A stretch of 64,000 nt of DNA from Bacillus sp. B15-48 (GCF_016879755.1 NZ_WOFU01000011.1:1-64000), one strand, 5' to 3'. Positions 48,656-62,251 are shown, counted from the stretch's first letter. Numbers and translations: made by a program. The notes: generated by a model not told the origin, from the sequence alone.

Positions 48656-50734
48656 TTATTGCCCACTATTTTTTTTGATGATTTCTTCAGAGACAGATTT
48701 AGGAACTTCTTCGTAATGATCGAAGTGCATTGAGAATACACCGCGTCCTTGTGTAGCTGAACGAAGAGCTGTTGCATAACCAAACATTTCTGAAAGTGGA
48801 ACCATCGCACGAACTACTTGTGCATTCCCACGAGCATCCATACCTTCGACGCGTCCGCGACGTGCAGTAATCATACCCATGATATCGCCAAGGTATTCTT
48901 CTGGAATTACAACTTCTACTTTCATGACAGGCTCAAGAATGACTGGTTGGCATTTTGATGCCGCATTTTTAAGCGCCATAGAAGCAGCGATTTTAAATGC
49001 CATTTCTGAGGAGTCTACATCATGGTATGAGCCATCATATAGTCTTGCTTTAATATCAACTAACGGATATCCAGCAAGCACTCCACGGTCTAAAGCATCT
49101 TCAAGACCGGCTTGAACAGCTGGGATGTACTCACGTGGAACAACCCCTCCGACAATACCGTTTACAAATTCAAATCCTTTTCCTTCTTCGTTTGGAGAGA
49201 ATTCAATCCAAACATGTCCGTATTGTCCGCGTCCACCAGATTGGCGAGCAAATTTACCTTCAACCTGTGCAGAACCACGGAATGTTTCACGGTATGCAAC
49301 TTGCGGTGCACCAACGTTTGCCTCAACTTTGAATTCACGCTTCATACGGTCAACAAGAATATCTAGGTGCAGTTCACCCATACCTGCGATGATAACTTGT
49401 CCAGTTTCCTGGTCAGTATGCGCACGGAATGTTGGGTCCTCTTCTTGAAGCTTTTGAAGTGCCGTAGACATTTTATCTTGGTCAGCCTTTGATTTAGGCT
49501 CAACAGAAAGCTGAATAACAGGCTCTGGGAACTGCATTGATTCTAAGATAACAAGGGATTTCTCGTCACATAGAGTGTCACCAGTAGTTGTATCTTTTAA
49601 ACCAACTGCTGCTGCAATGTCACCAGAATGAACGATAGCAATTTCTTGGCGGCTGTTTGCATGCATTTGCAAGATACGACCAACACGTTCACGCTTACCT
49701 TTTGTTGAATTCTTTACATAAGAACCAGCTTCAAGTGTTCCGGAGTAAACGCGGAAGAAAGTTAGTTTACCGACATATGGGTCAGTCATAACTTTAAACG
49801 CTAATGCTGAGAACGGCTCTTCGTCATCTGCATGACGTTCAACTTCTTCCTCAGTATCCGGAAGATGACCTTTAATTGCTGGTACATCCAGTGGAGATGG
49901 AAGATAGTCGACAACTGCATCAAGCATCGCCTGAACACCTTTGTTTTTGAATGCAGAACCACAAAGAACTGGGTAGAATTCTACGTTAACTGTTCCTTGA
50001 CGGATTGCAGCCTTAACTTCTTCAGTACTAAGCTCTTCGCCGCCTAGGTACTTTTCCATTAAGTCTTCATCTAGCTCAGCAACAGCTTCAATTAGCTTTT
50101 CGCGCCATTCTTCTGCTAATTCTTTATACTCATCCGGGATTTCGCCTGTTGTGATTTCAGTTCCAAGGTCATTCCCATAAAACCATGCTTTCATTTCAAT
50201 TAAGTCAATAATTCCATTGAAGTTGTCTTCTGCTCCAATTGGAAGTTGGATTGGGTGTGCGTTCGCTTGAAGACGGTCATGAATTGTTCCTACAGAATAT
50301 AGGAAGTCAGCGCCTAATTTATCCATTTTATTAACGAATACGATACGCGGTACTCCGTATGTTGTCGCTTGACGCCATACAGTTTCTGTTTGTGGCTCAA
50401 CACCTGATTGGGCATCAAGTACTGTTACCGCACCATCAAGAACACGAAGTGAACGTTCAACTTCAACAGTGAAGTCTACGTGTCCAGGAGTGTCGATGAT
50501 GTTAACGCGATGGTTATCCCACTGAGCTGTTGTCGCAGCAGAAGTGATTGTAATACCACGTTCTTGTTCTTGCTCCATCCAGTCCATCTGTGCTCCACCT
50601 TCATGTGTTTCACCGATTTTATGGATTTTCCCAGTGTAGTACAGGATACGCTCAGTTGTTGTCGTTTTACCAGCATCAATATGAGCCATGATCCCGATAT
50701 TACGTGTTCTTTCTAAGGAGAACTCTCTTGCCAT
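48656..50734 (-). CDS. fusA: translation elongation factor G
   Basis: 692 residues, five domains. G1 [10 protein letters not shown]3 [10 protein letters not shown]4 NKMDKLGA; domain IV tip and C-terminal domain V ([20 protein letters not shown]) are present. It catalyses translocation and, with RRF, recycling. Follows rpsG by 47 bases. Confidence 0.98.
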   Translation of the reverse strand: MAREFSLERTRNIGIMAHIDAGKTTTTERILYYTGKIHKIGETHEGGAQMDWMEQEQERGITITSAATTAQWDNHRVNIIDTPGHVDFTVEVERSLRVLDGAVTVLDAQSGVEPQTETVWRQATTYGVPRIVFVNKMDKLGADFLYSVGTIHDRLQANAHPIQLPIGAEDNFNGIIDLIEMKAWFYGNDLGTEITTGEIPDEYKELAEEWREKLIEAVAELDEDLMEKYLGGEELSTEEVKAAIRQGTVNVEFYPVLCGSAFKNKGVQAMLDAVVDYLPSPLDVPAIKGHLPDTEEEVERHADDEEPFSALAFKVMTDPYVGKLTFFRVYSGTLEAGSYVKNSTKGKRERVGRILQMHANSRQEIAIVHSGDIAAAVGLKDTTTGDTLCDEKSLVILESMQFPEPVIQLSVEPKSKADQDKMSTALQKLQEEDPTFRAHTDQETGQVIIAGMGELHLDILVDRMKREFKVEANVGAPQVAYRETFRGSAQVEGKFARQSGGRGQYGHVWIEFSPNEEGKGFEFVNGIVGGVVPREYIPAVQAGLEDALDRGVLAGYPLVDIKARLYDGSYHDVDSSEMAFKIAASMALKNAASKCQPVILEPVMKVEVVIPEEYLGDIMGMITARRGRVEGMDARGNAQVVRAMVPLSEMFGYATALRSATQGRGVFSMHFDHYEEVPKSVSEEIIKKNSGQ

Positions 50735-50781
50735 TTGGTCTTTCTCCTTCCATGTATAAGTGTATTGGATTTAAAATAATT

Positions 50782-51276
<495 letters not shown>

Positions 51277-51293
51277 TTATTAAGATGATGTTA

Positions 51294-51716
51294 TTATTTC
51301 TTAGCTGCTTTCGGACGCTTCGTTCCGTATTTTGAACGACTTTGCATACGGTTGTTTACACCTGCAGTGTCTAGTGCTCCACGAACGATATGGTAACGTA
51401 CCCCTGGTAAGTCTTTCACACGTCCACCACGGATAAGAACAACACTGTGTTCTTGTAAGTTGTGGCCGATTCCAGGAATATAGGCTGTTACCTCGATTCC
51501 ATTTGTTAAACGTACACGGGCATATTTACGAAGCGCTGAGTTCGGCTTCTTTGGAGTCATTGTACCAACACGTGTACATACACCACGTTTTTGTGGAGAA
51601 GTTTGGTTTGTTTGCGCTTTTTTGAAGCTATTATATCCTTTGTTAAGCGCAGGTGACTTTGATGTTTCCTCGACTGATTTACGAGGCTTGCGTACTAATT
51701 GGTTAATTGTAGGCAT
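51294..51716 (-). CDS. rpsL: 30S ribosomal protein S12
   Basis: 140 residues. S12 tunes decoding. The streptomycin-site segments [11 protein letters not shown] and [14 protein letters not shown] keep their lysines, so this allele is streptomycin-sensitive by sequence. GAAAGGAGG lies before the ATG. Confidence 0.98.
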   Translation of the reverse strand: MPTINQLVRKPRKSVEETSKSPALNKGYNSFKKAQTNQTSPQKRGVCTRVGTMTPKKPNSALRKYARVRLTNGIEVTAYIPGIGHNLQEHSVVLIRGGRVKDLPGVRYHIVRGALDTAGVNNRMQSRSKYGTKRPKAAKK

Positions 51717-51788
51717 TGATTTTTCCTCCTTTCACTTCTTTGGTAGACCCACACATCCAGGTGGTTCTTTTTTTGCTAAAAACAAAGT

Positions 51789-51811
51789 CTTTGTAGTCTA
51801 ACACTACAAAA
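51789..51811 (-). terminator. weak terminator-like hairpin, L7Ae-like gene/rpsL
   Basis: TTTGTAGT-gttag-ACTACAAA, a perfect 8-bp stem, then GACTTTGTTTTTA on the minus strand. Confidence 0.45.
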
Positions 51812-51820
51812 ACAGGTTTT

Positions 51821-52069
51821 TTACATTAATATAGCTACAGCGGCGGCTTTGACATTAATTCCGCATGCATTGCCTAGTTTTTTCATTGAATCCACATAGG
51901 AAACTTTAACACCAGTTTTTAATGTCTGGTCGATAATCAGTTCCTTTAGATTCTGATCGGCATCTTCGGCAATAATGACTTCTAGTACACTGTTCGTACT
52001 AAGTGCCTTAACTGTCTGCTTTGTACCTATAGTAATCTTTTTCGCCTGTAATACTTTTTCATAAGACAT
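51821..52069 (-). CDS. rplGB: L7Ae-like K-turn RNA-binding protein (YbxF)
   Basis: 82 residues, L7Ae/L30e fold, a K-turn RNA binder associated with the ribosome in B. subtilis during growth. MSYEKVLQAKKITIGTKQTV and VIIAEDADQN are seen. ATG at 52067-52069 follows GGAGGATAGCA; 25 upstream in-frame codons are not supported. Its place between rpoC and rpsL is the standard Bacillus order. Confidence 0.94.
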   Translation of the reverse strand: MSYEKVLQAKKITIGTKQTVKALSTNSVLEVIIAEDADQNLKELIIDQTLKTGVKVSYVDSMKKLGNACGINVKAAAVAILM

Positions 52070-52166
52070 TGCTATCCTCCAAAAGTTACAGGTTAATAGG
52101 AGCACCTTTGCAATATTATCATTTCGTAAAATGGATGTCAACACTCTTTTGGATTTTTCTCATTTA

Positions 52167-52206
52167 AATGCGGTACTCCAATGATTGGAAGTACCGCATT
52201 GTTTTT
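52167..52206. terminator. hairpin after rpoC
   Basis: AATGCGGTACT and AGTACCGCATT form an 11-bp stem extended inside by CCAAT/ATTGG. The T-run (GTTTTTTAC) is on the plus-strand side, so on the minus strand it is a weak terminator and may only attenuate readthrough into the L7Ae-like gene. Confidence 0.6.
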
Positions 52207-52229
52207 TACACTAAGCGAAGATTCGCCTA

Positions 52230-55200
52230 TTACTCAACAGGTACTGCGTCATCTGTAACTTCCTCAACCAAAACTGGTTCTGCTCGGCGATAGCGTTGCA
52301 TACCTGTTCCAACTGGAACTAGTTTACCAATGATGACATTTTCCTTTAGCCCTAGTAATTCATCACGTTTCCCTTTAATCGCGGCATCTGTAAGGACTCT
52401 TGTTGTCTCCTGGAAGGAAGCAGCAGATAAGAAGGAATCCGTTTCAAGTGATGCCTTTGTAATTCCAAGGAGAACTGGACGTCCAGTTGCTGGCATTCTA
52501 CCGTCAAGAATAGCCTTACGGTTTGCATCAGTAAATTGATGAATTTCTAGCAATGTCCCTGGAAGAACATCTGTTTCTCCAGCGTCGATAACTCTAATTT
52601 TTCTCATCATCTGACGTACCATTACTTCAACGTGCTTGTCACCAATTTCTACCCCTTGCATACGGTAAACCTTTTGAACTTCACGCAACAAGTATTCTTG
52701 AACAGATTTTACGTCTTTGACTTTCAGAAGTTCTTTCGGGTCAATCGAACCTTCAGTAAGTTCTTCACCACGTTCTACTTGACTATTTATGGCTACTTTC
52801 AATCTCGCTGTATATGGAGCTGTGTACGTACGCGATTCCACGTCACCTTGGACGACAATTTCATGCTGACGGTCCCGGCCTTCGTTTATGCCTACTACAA
52901 CACCGCTAATCTCTGTAATAACCGCTTGACCCTTAGGGTTACGCGCTTCAAATAATTCCTGAATACGCGGAAGACCTTGTGTGATATCGTCTCCTGCAAC
53001 ACCCCCGGTATGGAATGTACGCATCGTCAACTGTGTACCTGGTTCACCAATTGATTGAGCGGCGATGATACCGACTGCTTCCCCAACTTCAACTTCTTGA
53101 CCAGTAGCCAAATTGCGTCCGTAACATTTCTTACACACACCATGGCGTGTATTACATGTAAAGGCAGAGCGAATCCACACTTCCTCAATCCCACTGTTAA
53201 CAATCTCGAGAGCTAAATCTTCCGTAATCAAGTCATTTTCATTAACGATTACATCATTTGTTTCTGGGTGTTTAATTGTTTTTCTTGAATAGCGCCCAAT
53301 TAAACGCTCTTCTAGTGATTCAATAATTTCCGTACCATCTCTTAATGGTCTCACATCTAACCCACGGTCCGTTCCACAGTCATCTTCGCGAACAATGACA
53401 TCCTGAGCGACATCAACAAGGCGACGTGTTAAATAACCAGAGTCAGCTGTTTTAAGTGCTGTATCGGCTAGACCTTTACGCGCACCATGCGTAGAAATAA
53501 AGTACTCTAATACGGTTAACCCTTCACGGAAACTAGAGATAATCGGCAATTCAATAATTCGTCCAGCTGGGTTGGCCATCAAACCACGCATACCTGCAAG
53601 CTGCGTAAAGTTAGAAGCATTACCACGGGCACCGGAATCACTCATCATGAAGATTGGGTTTGTTTTACTCAAGGACTTCATCAGCTTAGTTTGAATCGTA
53701 TCCTTAGCCGCACTCCAAATCGAGATTACACGGTCATACCGCTCATCTTCCGTAATTAATCCGCGTCTAAATTGTTTCAAAACATTATCTACCTTTGTTT
53801 GAGCCTCATTAATGATCCCCTCTTTTTCAGCAAGGACAACGATATCCGAGACACCAACAGTAATACCCGCTTTAGAGGAGTATTTAAAGCCAAGATCTTT
53901 CATGCGGTCAAGCATTTTAGATGTTTCGGTAATAGCAAACTTCTTGAAAACTTCGGCAATGATGTTCCCGAGAATTTTTTTCTTGAACGGGTCAACGAGC
54001 GGCATTTCCTTAACAACCGTCTTCACGTCAGCCCCTTTTTCAACAAAATACCTCTCAGGTGTTTTTTCCTCTAAGTTCGCTTTTGTAGGTTCATTAATGT
54101 AAGGGAATGAATCTGGTAAAATTTCATTGAAAATCAACTTACCAACAGTTGTTAACAACAATTGTTCGTTTTGCTCTTCAGTAAAGGTTTGGTTACCTAA
54201 CGACCCCGCATACACAGCCACCCTTGTATGAAGATGGACATATCCGTTTTGATAGGCGATCAGAGCCTCATTAGCATCCTTAAATATCATCCCTTCGCCC
54301 ACAGCGCCTTCTCTTTCAAGCGTTAAGTAATAGTTACCTAAAACCATATCCTGTGAAGGTGTAACAACAGGTTTTCCATCTTTCGGATTCAAAATATTTT
54401 GCGCTGCAAGCATGAGTAAACGTGCCTCTGCTTGGGCCTCTGCTGAAAGCGGTACGTGAACCGCCATTTGGTCACCATCAAAATCGGCGTTATATGCAGT
54501 ACATACAAGTGGGTGAAGACGGATTGCACGCCCTTCAACAAGCGTCGGTTCAAATGCTTGAATTCCGAGTCTATGCAGAGTTGGTGCACGGTTAAGCAAT
54601 ACTGGATGTTCTTTAATGACATCTTCTAAAACATCCCAAACTTCCGGCTGAACTCTTTCAATTTTTCGTTTAGCAGACTTGATGTTGTGTGCAAGTCCTT
54701 TTTGAACGAGCTCCTTCATAACAAACGGCTTGAAAAGTTCAAGAGCCATTTCTTTTGGTAGTCCACATTGATACATTTTAAGATTCGGTCCGACTACGAT
54801 AACAGAACGTCCAGAATAGTCAACGCGCTTCCCTAATAGGTTTTGACGGAAACGCCCTTGTTTCCCTTTAAGCATGTGGGATAGGGATTTTAACGGACGG
54901 TTACCTGGTCCAGTGACTGGGCGTCCACGACGGCCGTTATCAATAAGCGCATCAACAGCTTCTTGGAGCATACGCTTTTCATTTTGGACAATAATACTTG
55001 GAGCCCCGAGGTCAAGAAGACGCTTCAGACGATTATTCCGATTGATGACACGACGATACAAGTCATTCAAGTCAGAGGTAGCAAATCGTCCTCCATCAAG
55101 CTGGACCATCGGACGTAACTCAGGTGGAATGACTGGAAGCACATCAAGAATCATCCAAGAAGGTTCATTGCCAGAGTTACGGAAAGCTTCTAATACTTCA

Positions 55201-55829
55201 AGGCGTTTAATCGCTCGTGTACGACGTTGTCCTTGAGCCGTTTTTAACTCTTCTTTTAATCCATCAACATCTTTATCAAGATCAATACTTGAAAGGAGTT
55301 TTTTAATTGCTTCAGCACCCATTGAAGCTTGGAATTTACTTCCATATTTATCCCGATAGGCACGATACTCTTTTTCTGATAGTAATTGTTTCTTTTCTAG
55401 TGCTGTATCACCTGTATCTGTTACTACATATGATGCAAAGTAAATTACTTCTTCAAGCGCACGGGGTGACATATCAAGGACAAGACCCATTCTGCTTGGA
55501 ATCCCTTTGAAATACCAAATATGGGAAACTGGAGCGGCTAATTCAATATGGCCCATCCGTTCACGGCGGACTTTAGCCCGAGTGACTTCAACGCCACAAC
55601 GATCACAGACAACCCCTTTATAGCGAACTCGTTTGTATTTCCCACAATGACATTCCCAATCCTTTGTTGGACCAAATATCCGTTCGCAGAACAACCCGTC
55701 TTTTTCTGGCTTTAATGTACGGTAGTTAATTGTTTCTGGTTTTTTTACTTCACCAAATGACCAAGAACGGATTTTATCCGGTGATGCAAGACCAATCTTC
55801 ATATATTCAAAATTATTGACATCCAACAA
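52230..55829 (-). CDS. rpoC: RNA polymerase beta-prime subunit
   Basis: 1199 residues. N-terminal zinc site CHCGKYK ... CDRCG, catalytic Mg site [12 protein letters not shown], bridge-helix region [20 protein letters not shown], second zinc site [14 protein letters not shown]. Full length as in B. subtilis. Start ATG follows AAAGGGAGGTAGG. Confidence 0.98.
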   Translation of the reverse strand: MLDVNNFEYMKIGLASPDKIRSWSFGEVKKPETINYRTLKPEKDGLFCERIFGPTKDWECHCGKYKRVRYKGVVCDRCGVEVTRAKVRRERMGHIELAAPVSHIWYFKGIPSRMGLVLDMSPRALEEVIYFASYVVTDTGDTALEKKQLLSEKEYRAYRDKYGSKFQASMGAEAIKKLLSSIDLDKDVDGLKEELKTAQGQRRTRAIKRLEVLEAFRNSGNEPSWMILDVLPVIPPELRPMVQLDGGRFATSDLNDLYRRVINRNNRLKRLLDLGAPSIIVQNEKRMLQEAVDALIDNGRRGRPVTGPGNRPLKSLSHMLKGKQGRFRQNLLGKRVDYSGRSVIVVGPNLKMYQCGLPKEMALELFKPFVMKELVQKGLAHNIKSAKRKIERVQPEVWDVLEDVIKEHPVLLNRAPTLHRLGIQAFEPTLVEGRAIRLHPLVCTAYNADFDGDQMAVHVPLSAEAQAEARLLMLAAQNILNPKDGKPVVTPSQDMVLGNYYLTLEREGAVGEGMIFKDANEALIAYQNGYVHLHTRVAVYAGSLGNQTFTEEQNEQLLLTTVGKLIFNEILPDSFPYINEPTKANLEEKTPERYFVEKGADVKTVVKEMPLVDPFKKKILGNIIAEVFKKFAITETSKMLDRMKDLGFKYSSKAGITVGVSDIVVLAEKEGIINEAQTKVDNVLKQFRRGLITEDERYDRVISIWSAAKDTIQTKLMKSLSKTNPIFMMSDSGARGNASNFTQLAGMRGLMANPAGRIIELPIISSFREGLTVLEYFISTHGARKGLADTALKTADSGYLTRRLVDVAQDVIVREDDCGTDRGLDVRPLRDGTEIIESLEERLIGRYSRKTIKHPETNDVIVNENDLITEDLALEIVNSGIEEVWIRSAFTCNTRHGVCKKCYGRNLATGQEVEVGEAVGIIAAQSIGEPGTQLTMRTFHTGGVAGDDITQGLPRIQELFEARNPKGQAVITEISGVVVGINEGRDRQHEIVVQGDVESRTYTAPYTARLKVAINSQVERGEELTEGSIDPKELLKVKDVKSVQEYLLREVQKVYRMQGVEIGDKHVEVMVRQMMRKIRVIDAGETDVLPGTLLEIHQFTDANRKAILDGRMPATGRPVLLGITKASLETDSFLSAASFQETTRVLTDAAIKGKRDELLGLKENVIIGKLVPVGTGMQRYRRAEPVLVEEVTDDAVPVE

Positions 55830-55926
55830 GGGGCCTACCTCCCTTTTAATCTAGGGTTAATCCCTTAAGGTGATGAACGCCTTAGTTTTTACTAACGATC
55901 GAGGCGTTCAGTCACCGATTATACAA

Positions 55927-58900
55927 CTATTCTTTAGATCCTACTTTTTCCGGATCAATTTCCTCTGTTTCAGGAGCAATGGTTATTGGTTCATTATGAT
56001 GCATTTCATCTTCATCATCGAAATCGCGCATTTCAATTTCTTTTTCATCACCTGAAAGAATCTTTACATCCATACCAAGACTTTGAAGTTCCTTCATCAA
56101 CACCTTGAAGGACTCAGGTACGCCTGGTTCTGGGACGTTTTCTCCTTTTACAATCGCTTCATATGTCTTTACACGTCCAACAACATCATCTGATTTCACA
56201 GTTAAAATTTCTTGAAGTGTATAGGCAGCACCATAGGCTTCAAGCGCCCATACTTCCATCTCCCCGAAACGCTGACCACCAAATTGAGCTTTCCCACCAA
56301 GAGGCTGTTGCGTAACAAGTGAGTATGGACCAGTCGAACGAGCATGGAGTTTATCATCAACCATATGTGCTAGTTTAATCATATACATGACACCAACAGA
56401 TACACGGTTATCAAATGGTTCACCGGTACGCCCATCGTAAAGAACTGTTTTCGCATCAGTGGCCATTCCAGCTTCTTCAATCGTTTCCCAAACATCCTCT
56501 TCGGTTGCACCATCAAATACTGGTGATGCTACATGAATGTTAAGATAACGTGCGGCCATTCCAAGATGCAATTCTAGCACCTGTCCGATATTCATCCTTG
56601 ACGGAACTCCTAATGGGTTTAACATGACGTCAACTGGTGTACCATCTGGTAAATATGGCATATCTTCCTCTGGAAGGACACGCGAGATAACCCCTTTGTT
56701 TCCATGGCGTCCGGCCATTTTATCCCCTTCAGAAATCTTCCGTTTTTGAACAATGTATGCACGGACGAGCTGGTTCACACCAGGAGGCAATTCATCGCCA
56801 TCTTCACGGTTAAAGACTTTCACATCAAGGACAATTCCACCGCCACCATGCGGAACACGCAACGATGTATCGCGTACTTCTCTAGCTTTCTCACCAAAGA
56901 TTGCATGCAATAGACGTTCTTCTGCAGTCAGTTCGGTAACCCCTTTTGGTGTTACTTTTCCAACAAGCAAATCACCATCTTTTACTTCCGCACCTACTCT
57001 GATAATTCCGCGTTCATCGAGATTGCGCAATGCATCTTCTCCAACATTTGGAATATCACGGGTAATCTCTTCTGGACCAAGCTTTGTATCGCGAGACTCT
57101 GATTCATACTCTTCGATATGAATGGATGTGTATACATCATCTTTTACAAGTCGTTCGCTCATGATGATGGCATCCTCATAGTTATAACCATCCCAGTTAA
57201 TAAAAGCAACCAGGACATTTCGACCAAGGGCTAACTCACCTTTTTCCATTGATGGACCATCAGCGAGAATTTCCCCTTTTGTAACCCGGTCACCAACGCT
57301 TACAATTGGTCGTTGATTATAGCATGTTCCTTGGTTTGAGCGTATGAATTTTAGCAATCGATATTTATCGAGGTCGCCTTTAAGCTCTTGGCCACCTACC
57401 TCAGTGATCCTACGCACCCAAACTTCGCGAGCCTCAACATGCTCAACAATTCCTTCATGCTTGCAAATAACCGCAGCACCTGAATCCTTTGCAGAGACAT
57501 GTTCCATTCCTGTACCGACACGTGGTGATTCTGGTTGCAACAATGGAACAGCTTGTCGCTGCATGTTCGCTCCCATCAAGGCACGGTTCGAGTCATCGTT
57601 TTCTAGGAAAGGAATACACGCTGTCGCAGCCGAAACGACTTGTTTCGGTGATACATCCATATAGTCAACGCGTTCACGGCGGACAATCGTGTTTTCACCA
57701 CGGAAACGGGCAACGACCATATCATCTATAAAATCTCCGTCTTCTGATAATCTAGCGTTTGCCTGTGCGACAACATAATTATCTTCCTCATCGGCTGTTA
57801 AATAATCGAAATGAGAAGTGACTTTTCCAGTTTCGGGATCAACGCGACGATAAGGTGTTTCAATAAAACCAAATTTATTTACTTTCGCAAATGATGAAAG
57901 CGAGTTAATTAATCCGATGTTTGGTCCCTCAGGCGTTTCAATCGGACACATACGACCATAGTGAGAATAGTGAACGTCACGTACTTCAAATCCTGCACGT
58001 TCACGAGTTAGTCCACCAGGTCCTAATGCAGATAGACGTCTTTTATGTGTCAATTCAGCCAATGGATTTGTTTGATCCATAAACTGAGAAAGCTGAGAAC
58101 TTCCAAAGAACTCTTTAATTGACGCAATGACTGGTCGAATATTAATTAACTGCTGAGGTGTAATCGTGTTTGTGTCTTGAATGGACATCCTTTCACGAAC
58201 AACACGCTCCATTCTTGAAAGTCCAATACGGAATTGATTTTGCAACAGCTCACCAACAGAACGAAGTCTTCTATTTCCTAAGTGATCGATGTCATCCGTA
58301 TCACCTACACCATACAATAAGTTAAAGAAATAACTAATCGATGAAATGATATCGGCAGCTGTAATATTTTTAACTTGTTCTTCCACATTGGCATTGCCAA
58401 TGATGTTAATCACTTTTTCATCTTCATCATTTGGTGCATAAATCTTAATCGATTGTAATGGAATGTCTTCTTCCACTACTCCCCCATATGGTTTATGTGT
58501 CTCATACCCTACATTCACCTGAAGATAAGGAAGAATTTTATCTAATGTTCGACGATCAAGAGTTACGCCCTTTTCAGCAATAATTTCTCCTGTGTCCGGG
58601 TCAACCAAAGTTTCCGCTAGTTTTTGGCCAAACAAGCGATTTTTTATGTGTAACTTTTTATTTAATTTATAGCGACCAACGCTCGCTAAATCATAGCGTT
58701 TAGGGTCGAAGAATCTAGATACTAACAGGCTTTTTGCATTTTCTACAGTCGGCGGTTCACCTGGACGAAGCCGTTCGTAGATTTCAATCAACGCCTTTTC
58801 AGTACCTTCTGTATTGTCTTTTTCAAGCGTATTTCGGATATACTCATTATCGCCGATCAAGTCGATGATTTCTTGATCGGATCCGAAGCCAAGTGCACGC

Positions 58901-59487
58901 AAAAGAACCGTAACAGGGAGCTTCCTCGTACGATCGATCCTAACATATACAACATCTTTCGCATCGGTTTCATACTCAAGCCAGGCGCCACGATTCGGAA
59001 TAACGGTAGCGGAAAAGCCTTTCTTCCCGTTTTTATCCATCTTCGCACTGAAATAAACACTAGGAGAACGCACCAATTGAGATACGATAACCCTCTCGGC
59101 ACCATTGATGACGAAAGTTCCTGTTTCAGTCATAAGCGGGAAGTCTCCCATGAAGACATCCTGATCTTTTACTTCACCAGTTTCTTTATTAACAAGACGT
59201 ACTTTCACCCTTAATGGAGCGGAGTAAGTAACATCTCTCTCTTTAGATTCTTCTACTGGATATTTTGGTTCTGCAAGACTGTAATCAATAAAATCTAGCG
59301 ATAAGTTCCCAGTAAAGTCCTCAATCGGGGAAATATCTTGGAACATTTCCCGTAGTCCCTCATCAAGGAACCATTGATAAGAAGCCGTTTGAATTTCAAT
59401 TAAATTCGGCAATTCTAATACTTCACTGATTCTTGCATAACTTCTTCGCTGGCGGTGTCGTCCATACTGAACTAGTTGACCTGTCAA
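55927..59487 (-). CDS. rpoB: RNA polymerase beta subunit
   Basis: About 1186 residues. The likely start is TTG at 59485-59487 ([16 protein letters not shown], as in B. subtilis), 8 bases after GAGGGG; GTG three codons upstream is the alternative. The rifampicin region [20 protein letters not shown] then [10 protein letters not shown] keeps the Gln, Asp, His and Ser positions of sensitive strains. C-terminal [11 protein letters not shown] and acidic tail. The first 12 residues resemble E. coli less, as expected for Firmicutes. Confidence 0.97.
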   Translation of the reverse strand: MTGQLVQYGRHRQRRSYARISEVLELPNLIEIQTASYQWFLDEGLREMFQDISPIEDFTGNLSLDFIDYSLAEPKYPVEESKERDVTYSAPLRVKVRLVNKETGEVKDQDVFMGDFPLMTETGTFVINGAERVIVSQLVRSPSVYFSAKMDKNGKKGFSATVIPNRGAWLEYETDAKDVVYVRIDRTRKLPVTVLLRALGFGSDQEIIDLIGDNEYIRNTLEKDNTEGTEKALIEIYERLRPGEPPTVENAKSLLVSRFFDPKRYDLASVGRYKLNKKLHIKNRLFGQKLAETLVDPDTGEIIAEKGVTLDRRTLDKILPYLQVNVGYETHKPYGGVVEEDIPLQSIKIYAPNDEDEKVINIIGNANVEEQVKNITAADIISSISYFFNLLYGVGDTDDIDHLGNRRLRSVGELLQNQFRIGLSRMERVVRERMSIQDTNTITPQQLINIRPVIASIKEFFGSSQLSQFMDQTNPLAELTHKRRLSALGPGGLTRERAGFEVRDVHYSHYGRMCPIETPEGPNIGLINSLSSFAKVNKFGFIETPYRRVDPETGKVTSHFDYLTADEEDNYVVAQANARLSEDGDFIDDMVVARFRGENTIVRRERVDYMDVSPKQVVSAATACIPFLENDDSNRALMGANMQRQAVPLLQPESPRVGTGMEHVSAKDSGAAVICKHEGIVEHVEAREVWVRRITEVGGQELKGDLDKYRLLKFIRSNQGTCYNQRPIVSVGDRVTKGEILADGPSMEKGELALGRNVLVAFINWDGYNYEDAIIMSERLVKDDVYTSIHIEEYESESRDTKLGPEEITRDIPNVGEDALRNLDERGIIRVGAEVKDGDLLVGKVTPKGVTELTAEERLLHAIFGEKAREVRDTSLRVPHGGGGIVLDVKVFNREDGDELPPGVNQLVRAYIVQKRKISEGDKMAGRHGNKGVISRVLPEEDMPYLPDGTPVDVMLNPLGVPSRMNIGQVLELHLGMAARYLNIHVASPVFDGATEEDVWETIEEAGMATDAKTVLYDGRTGEPFDNRVSVGVMYMIKLAHMVDDKLHARSTGPYSLVTQQPLGGKAQFGGQRFGEMEVWALEAYGAAYTLQEILTVKSDDVVGRVKTYEAIVKGENVPEPGVPESFKVLMKELQSLGMDVKILSGDEKEIEMRDFDDEDEMHHNEPITIAPETEEIDPEKVGSKE

Positions 59488-59706
59488 CTGATTCACCCCT
59501 CAAATCAAGCGTAATTATTCCACTATTTGTGTTCTTTCATGCAACCCATTTCATAAGACAAAAAGAAAAAGGGTTTTACGTTAAAACCACATTTTCTTTG
59601 ACGAACAATTATTTTGTTAGTTTTCCCCATATGACCCAAAATATACGTATAAAGTATATTTTTAGCATATATTAGAAAACTAATCTATTGGCATTTTATA
59701 ATGCTA
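59488..59706. other. rpoB upstream gap
   Basis: AT-rich 210 bases. AAAATATAC-tttata-c-GTATATTTT forms a 9-bp hairpin and GATTAG/CTAATA a smaller one. I see no convincing -35/-10 pair, so rpoB may depend on transcription from upstream or on a promoter I do not recognise. Confidence 0.4.
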
Positions 59707-60327
59707 TCATAGCCGGTGTTCATCGTCAACTTTTTTGGCTCTGATTATAAAATAACCTTTCTTTTTTTCAATGACATCAACCTGAGCAAACAAGTCCTCT
59801 AACTTTTTAATCGCCGAAGATGCACCTTGCTTCTTCTGAATAACGATCCATAATTCACCTGTATCGGTAAGATGAAGAACGCTTTGTTCAAAGATGTTAT
59901 GGACAACTTTTTTCCCCGCTCGAATTGGAGGGTTTGTCAAAATCGCTTGAAATTGGGTCTCTTCAACCGCTAATAAGCAATCACTCTCATAAATTCGAAC
60001 ATTGTTTATTTGATTTAACTTTGCATTTTCTCTAGCCAAAGTTAATGCCCTTTCATTCACATCAACCATATGTACGATTGCGTCCGGAAAGGATTTTGCG
60101 ATTGATAAACCAATTGGCCCATAACCGCATCCAACATCAAGAATGGGTCCTTTATCATTTTCTAACTGAAAAGTTTCAATTAATAAACGTGAACCAAAAT
60201 CTACTTCTTTTTTTGAAAAAACACCACTGTCCGTTTTAAACTTAAACGAATTCCCCTTTAGTTCGAAATGCCAAAACACCGGAGAACTTGCTGACTCTGG
60301 ATTTTTCGAGAAGTAATGATTTGTCAA
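59707..60327 (-). CDS. ybxB: class I SAM-dependent methyltransferase (RsmC-like, YbxB)
   Basis: 206 residues. SAM-binding motif DVGCGYGPIGL (about 64-74) and catalytic NPPIRAGK (about 130-137) are those of guanine-N2 rRNA methyltransferases of the RsmC/RlmG group; the small single-domain form always lies between rplL and rpoB in Bacillus. The exact rRNA target has not been shown for this form as far as I know. Confidence 0.9.
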   Translation of the reverse strand: MTNHYFSKNPESASSPVFWHFELKGNSFKFKTDSGVFSKKEVDFGSRLLIETFQLENDKGPILDVGCGYGPIGLSIAKSFPDAIVHMVDVNERALTLARENAKLNQINNVRIYESDCLLAVEETQFQAILTNPPIRAGKKVVHNIFEQSVLHLTDTGELWIVIQKKQGASSAIKKLEDLFAQVDVIEKKKGYFIIRAKKVDDEHRL

Positions 60328-60360
60328 AACTGACCACCATCCTTATGCGATCCTAATTAT

Positions 60361-60392
60361 CGAAAAAAAGCCCGCTTGACAGCGAGCTTTTC
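60361..60392 (-). terminator. terminator after rplL
   Basis: AAAGCTCGC-tgtcaa-GCGGGCTTT followed by TTTTTCG on the minus strand, 11 bases after the rplL stop. Confidence 0.85.
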
Positions 60393-60402
60393 TAAAATTT
60401 TA

Positions 60403-60768
60403 TTACTTAACCTCTACGCCAGCTCCAACTTCTTCAAGCTTAGCTTTAAGTTCTTCAGCCTCTTCTTTAGCAATGCCTTCTTTAAGTGGCTTCGGAGCGT
60501 TATCAACAACTTCTTTCGCTTCTTTAAGTCCAAGACCTGTAATTTCACGAACAACCTTGATAACTTTGATTTTTTGGTCGCCTGCAGAAGTAAGAATTAG
60601 ATCAAACTCAGTTTGTTCTGCAACAGCGTCGCCACCAGCAGCGCCACCCATAACAGCTACTGGAGCTGCAGCAGTTACGCCGAATTCTTCTTCAATTGCT
60701 TTTACTAGGTCGTTTAGTTCTAAAACAGTCATATTTTTAACTGCTTCAATGATTTGTTCTTTCGTCAT
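60403..60768 (-). CDS. rplL: 50S ribosomal protein L7/L12
   Basis: 121 residues. N-terminal dimerisation helix ([20 protein letters not shown]), Ala-rich hinge ([14 protein letters not shown]) and C-terminal factor-binding domain ([20 protein letters not shown]). Two or three dimers attach to L10 to form the stalk. It follows rplJ by 59 bases. Confidence 0.98.
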   Translation of the reverse strand: MTKEQIIEAVKNMTVLELNDLVKAIEEEFGVTAAAPVAVMGGAAGGDAVAEQTEFDLILTSAGDQKIKVIKVVREITGLGLKEAKEVVDNAPKPLKEGIAKEEAEELKAKLEEVGAGVEVK

Positions 60769-60827
60769 TGTTCATTTCCTCCTTAAAGTTGGTTAATGTT
60801 TTTTTAAATTATCGAACGTAGATTAAC

Positions 60828-61328
60828 TTACGCGCCTTGTTCTTCTTTTTGTTCTGCAACTGCTTTTGTAGCAAGAGCAAGATTGCGGATAGGTGCTTGG
60901 AGTACGCTGAGTAGCATAGAAAGCAAGCCTTCGCGAGATGGTAGATCTGCAAGAGCTTTTACTTCTTCAACTGTAGCGACGTTTCCTTCAATTACACCTG
61001 CTTTAATTTCAAGTGCTTCGTTCTTTTTTGCGAATTCATTAATAATTTTTGCCGGTGCGACAACATCTTCAGTACTGAATGCAACTGCGTTTGGTCCTGT
61101 AAGTACTTCGTTTAGCCCTTCAATTCCTGCTGCTTCAGCTGCACGGCGAGTCATTGTGTTTTTGTACACTTTGAACTCAACACCCGCATCACGAAGTTGC
61201 TTGCGAAGTTCAGTAACTTCAGCCACTGTTAAACCGCGGTAATCAACGACAATCGTCGATTGACTCGCTTTGAATTTATCAGCGATTTCCTCAACTAGTT
61301 GTTTCTTTGTTTCAATCACGCTGCTCAT
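60828..61328 (-). CDS. rplJ: 50S ribosomal protein L10
   Basis: 166 residues: [21 protein letters not shown] and [17 protein letters not shown]10 is the stalk base and, with L12, binds its own leader RNA for autoregulation; that leader is directly upstream. Confidence 0.98.
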   Translation of the reverse strand: MSSVIETKKQLVEEIADKFKASQSTIVVDYRGLTVAEVTELRKQLRDAGVEFKVYKNTMTRRAAEAAGIEGLNEVLTGPNAVAFSTEDVVAPAKIINEFAKKNEALEIKAGVIEGNVATVEEVKALADLPSREGLLSMLLSVLQAPIRNLALATKAVAEQKEEQGA

Positions 61329-61339
61329 ATTTACACCTC

Positions 61340-61510
61340 CTGTAGAATTATCTACACTTATACCGAGCTAATCAAAAAACCTCCATGTCGTACAGACATG
61401 GAGGTAGTATACAATAGGAACTTCGAGAATCTATCGTATGACCTCGGCAGGGTATTAAGCCATTACGGCACCTGCTGTCTGCGGTACAAATGTTATTTAT
61501 TTTTAACAAC
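61340..61510 (-). ncRNA. ribosomal protein L10 leader with attenuator
   Basis: The transcript has CCGCAGACAGCAGGTGCCGT then AATGGCTTAATACCCTGCCG, the conserved L10-leader core, followed by a perfect terminator hairpin ACCTCCATGTC/GACATGGAGGT with TTTTTTG (61373-61405). L10(L12)4 binding is expected to favour termination and so limit rplJ-rplL. Confidence 0.9.
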
Positions 61511-61517
61511 AAAATAC

Positions 61518-61546
61518 ATTTTATCTAAATGTATCGAAATTGTCAA
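61518..61546 (-). promoter_or_regulatory. sigma-A promoter of rplJ-rplL
   Basis: TTGACA (61541-61546), 17-base spacer, TAAAAT (61518-61523), starting 7 bases past the rplA stop. Confidence 0.87.
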
Positions 61547-61552
61547 TTGGTA

Positions 61553-62251
61553 TTATTTTGCTGAAACAGTTGCAGGGTCAACTTTTACCCCTGGTCCCAT
61601 TGTTGAGGATACCACTACATTTTTCATGTAAGTTCCTTTTGCAGCAGAAGGCTTAACTTTCATCATTGTTTCAAAGATTGTGTTGAAGTTTTCAACAAGC
61701 TTTCCATCTTCGAAAGAAACCTTCCCAATCGGAACATGAATGTTTCCAGCTTTATCAACGCGGTATTCAACTTTACCAGCTTTTATTTCGTTAACTGCTT
61801 TTGCTACATCAAATGTAACTGTACCAGTCTTAGGGTTAGGCATTAAACCTTTTGGTCCTAATACACGACCAAGTTTTCCGACTTCACCCATCATGTCAGG
61901 AGTTGCTACAATGACATCAAATTCGAACCAACCTTGTTGAATTTTATTGATGTATTCTGCATCACCAACATAGTCTGCACCAGCAGCTTCAGCTTCTTTT
62001 AATTTTTCACCTTTAGCGAAAACTAGCACACGTTGTGTTTTACCAGTTCCGTTCGGAAGAACAACTGCACCACGGATTTGTTGGTCCGCTTTCTTAGGGT
62101 CAACCCCTAAACGAAATGCAGCTTCAACTGTTGCGTCAAACTTAACTGTGCTTGTCTTTTTCGCAAGCTCAATTGCTTCTTCAATTGAATAAGCTTTCAA
62201 ACGATCTACTAACTTAGCGGCTTCTTGATACTTTTTGCCTTTTTTAGCCAT
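61553..62251 (-). CDS. rplA: 50S ribosomal protein L1
   Basis: 232 residues. L1 is the mobile stalk that releases E-site t[35 protein letters not shown] and the rRNA-binding TMGPGVKVD are seen. The gap to rplK upstream (302 bases) is unusually long and holds a structured repeat and a terminator-like hairpin. Confidence 0.98.
   Translation of the reverse strand: MAKKGKKYQEAAKLVDRLKAYSIEEAIELAKKTSTVKFDATVEAAFRLGVDPKKADQQIRGAVVLPNGTGKTQRVLVFAKGEKLKEAEAAGADYVGDAEYINKIQQGWFEFDVIVATPDMMGEVGKLGRVLGPKGLMPNPKTGTVTFDVAKAVNEIKAGKVEYRVDKAGNIHVPIGKVSFEDGKLVENFNTIFETMMKVKPSAAKGTYMKNVVVSSTMGPGVKVDPATVSAK

Noticed and set aside
51294-59487. Streptomycin or rifampicin resistance alleles in rpsL or rpoB
   Set aside because: The PKKPNS and RVKDLPG segments of S12 and the rifampicin cluster of the beta subunit have the residues of sensitive strains.
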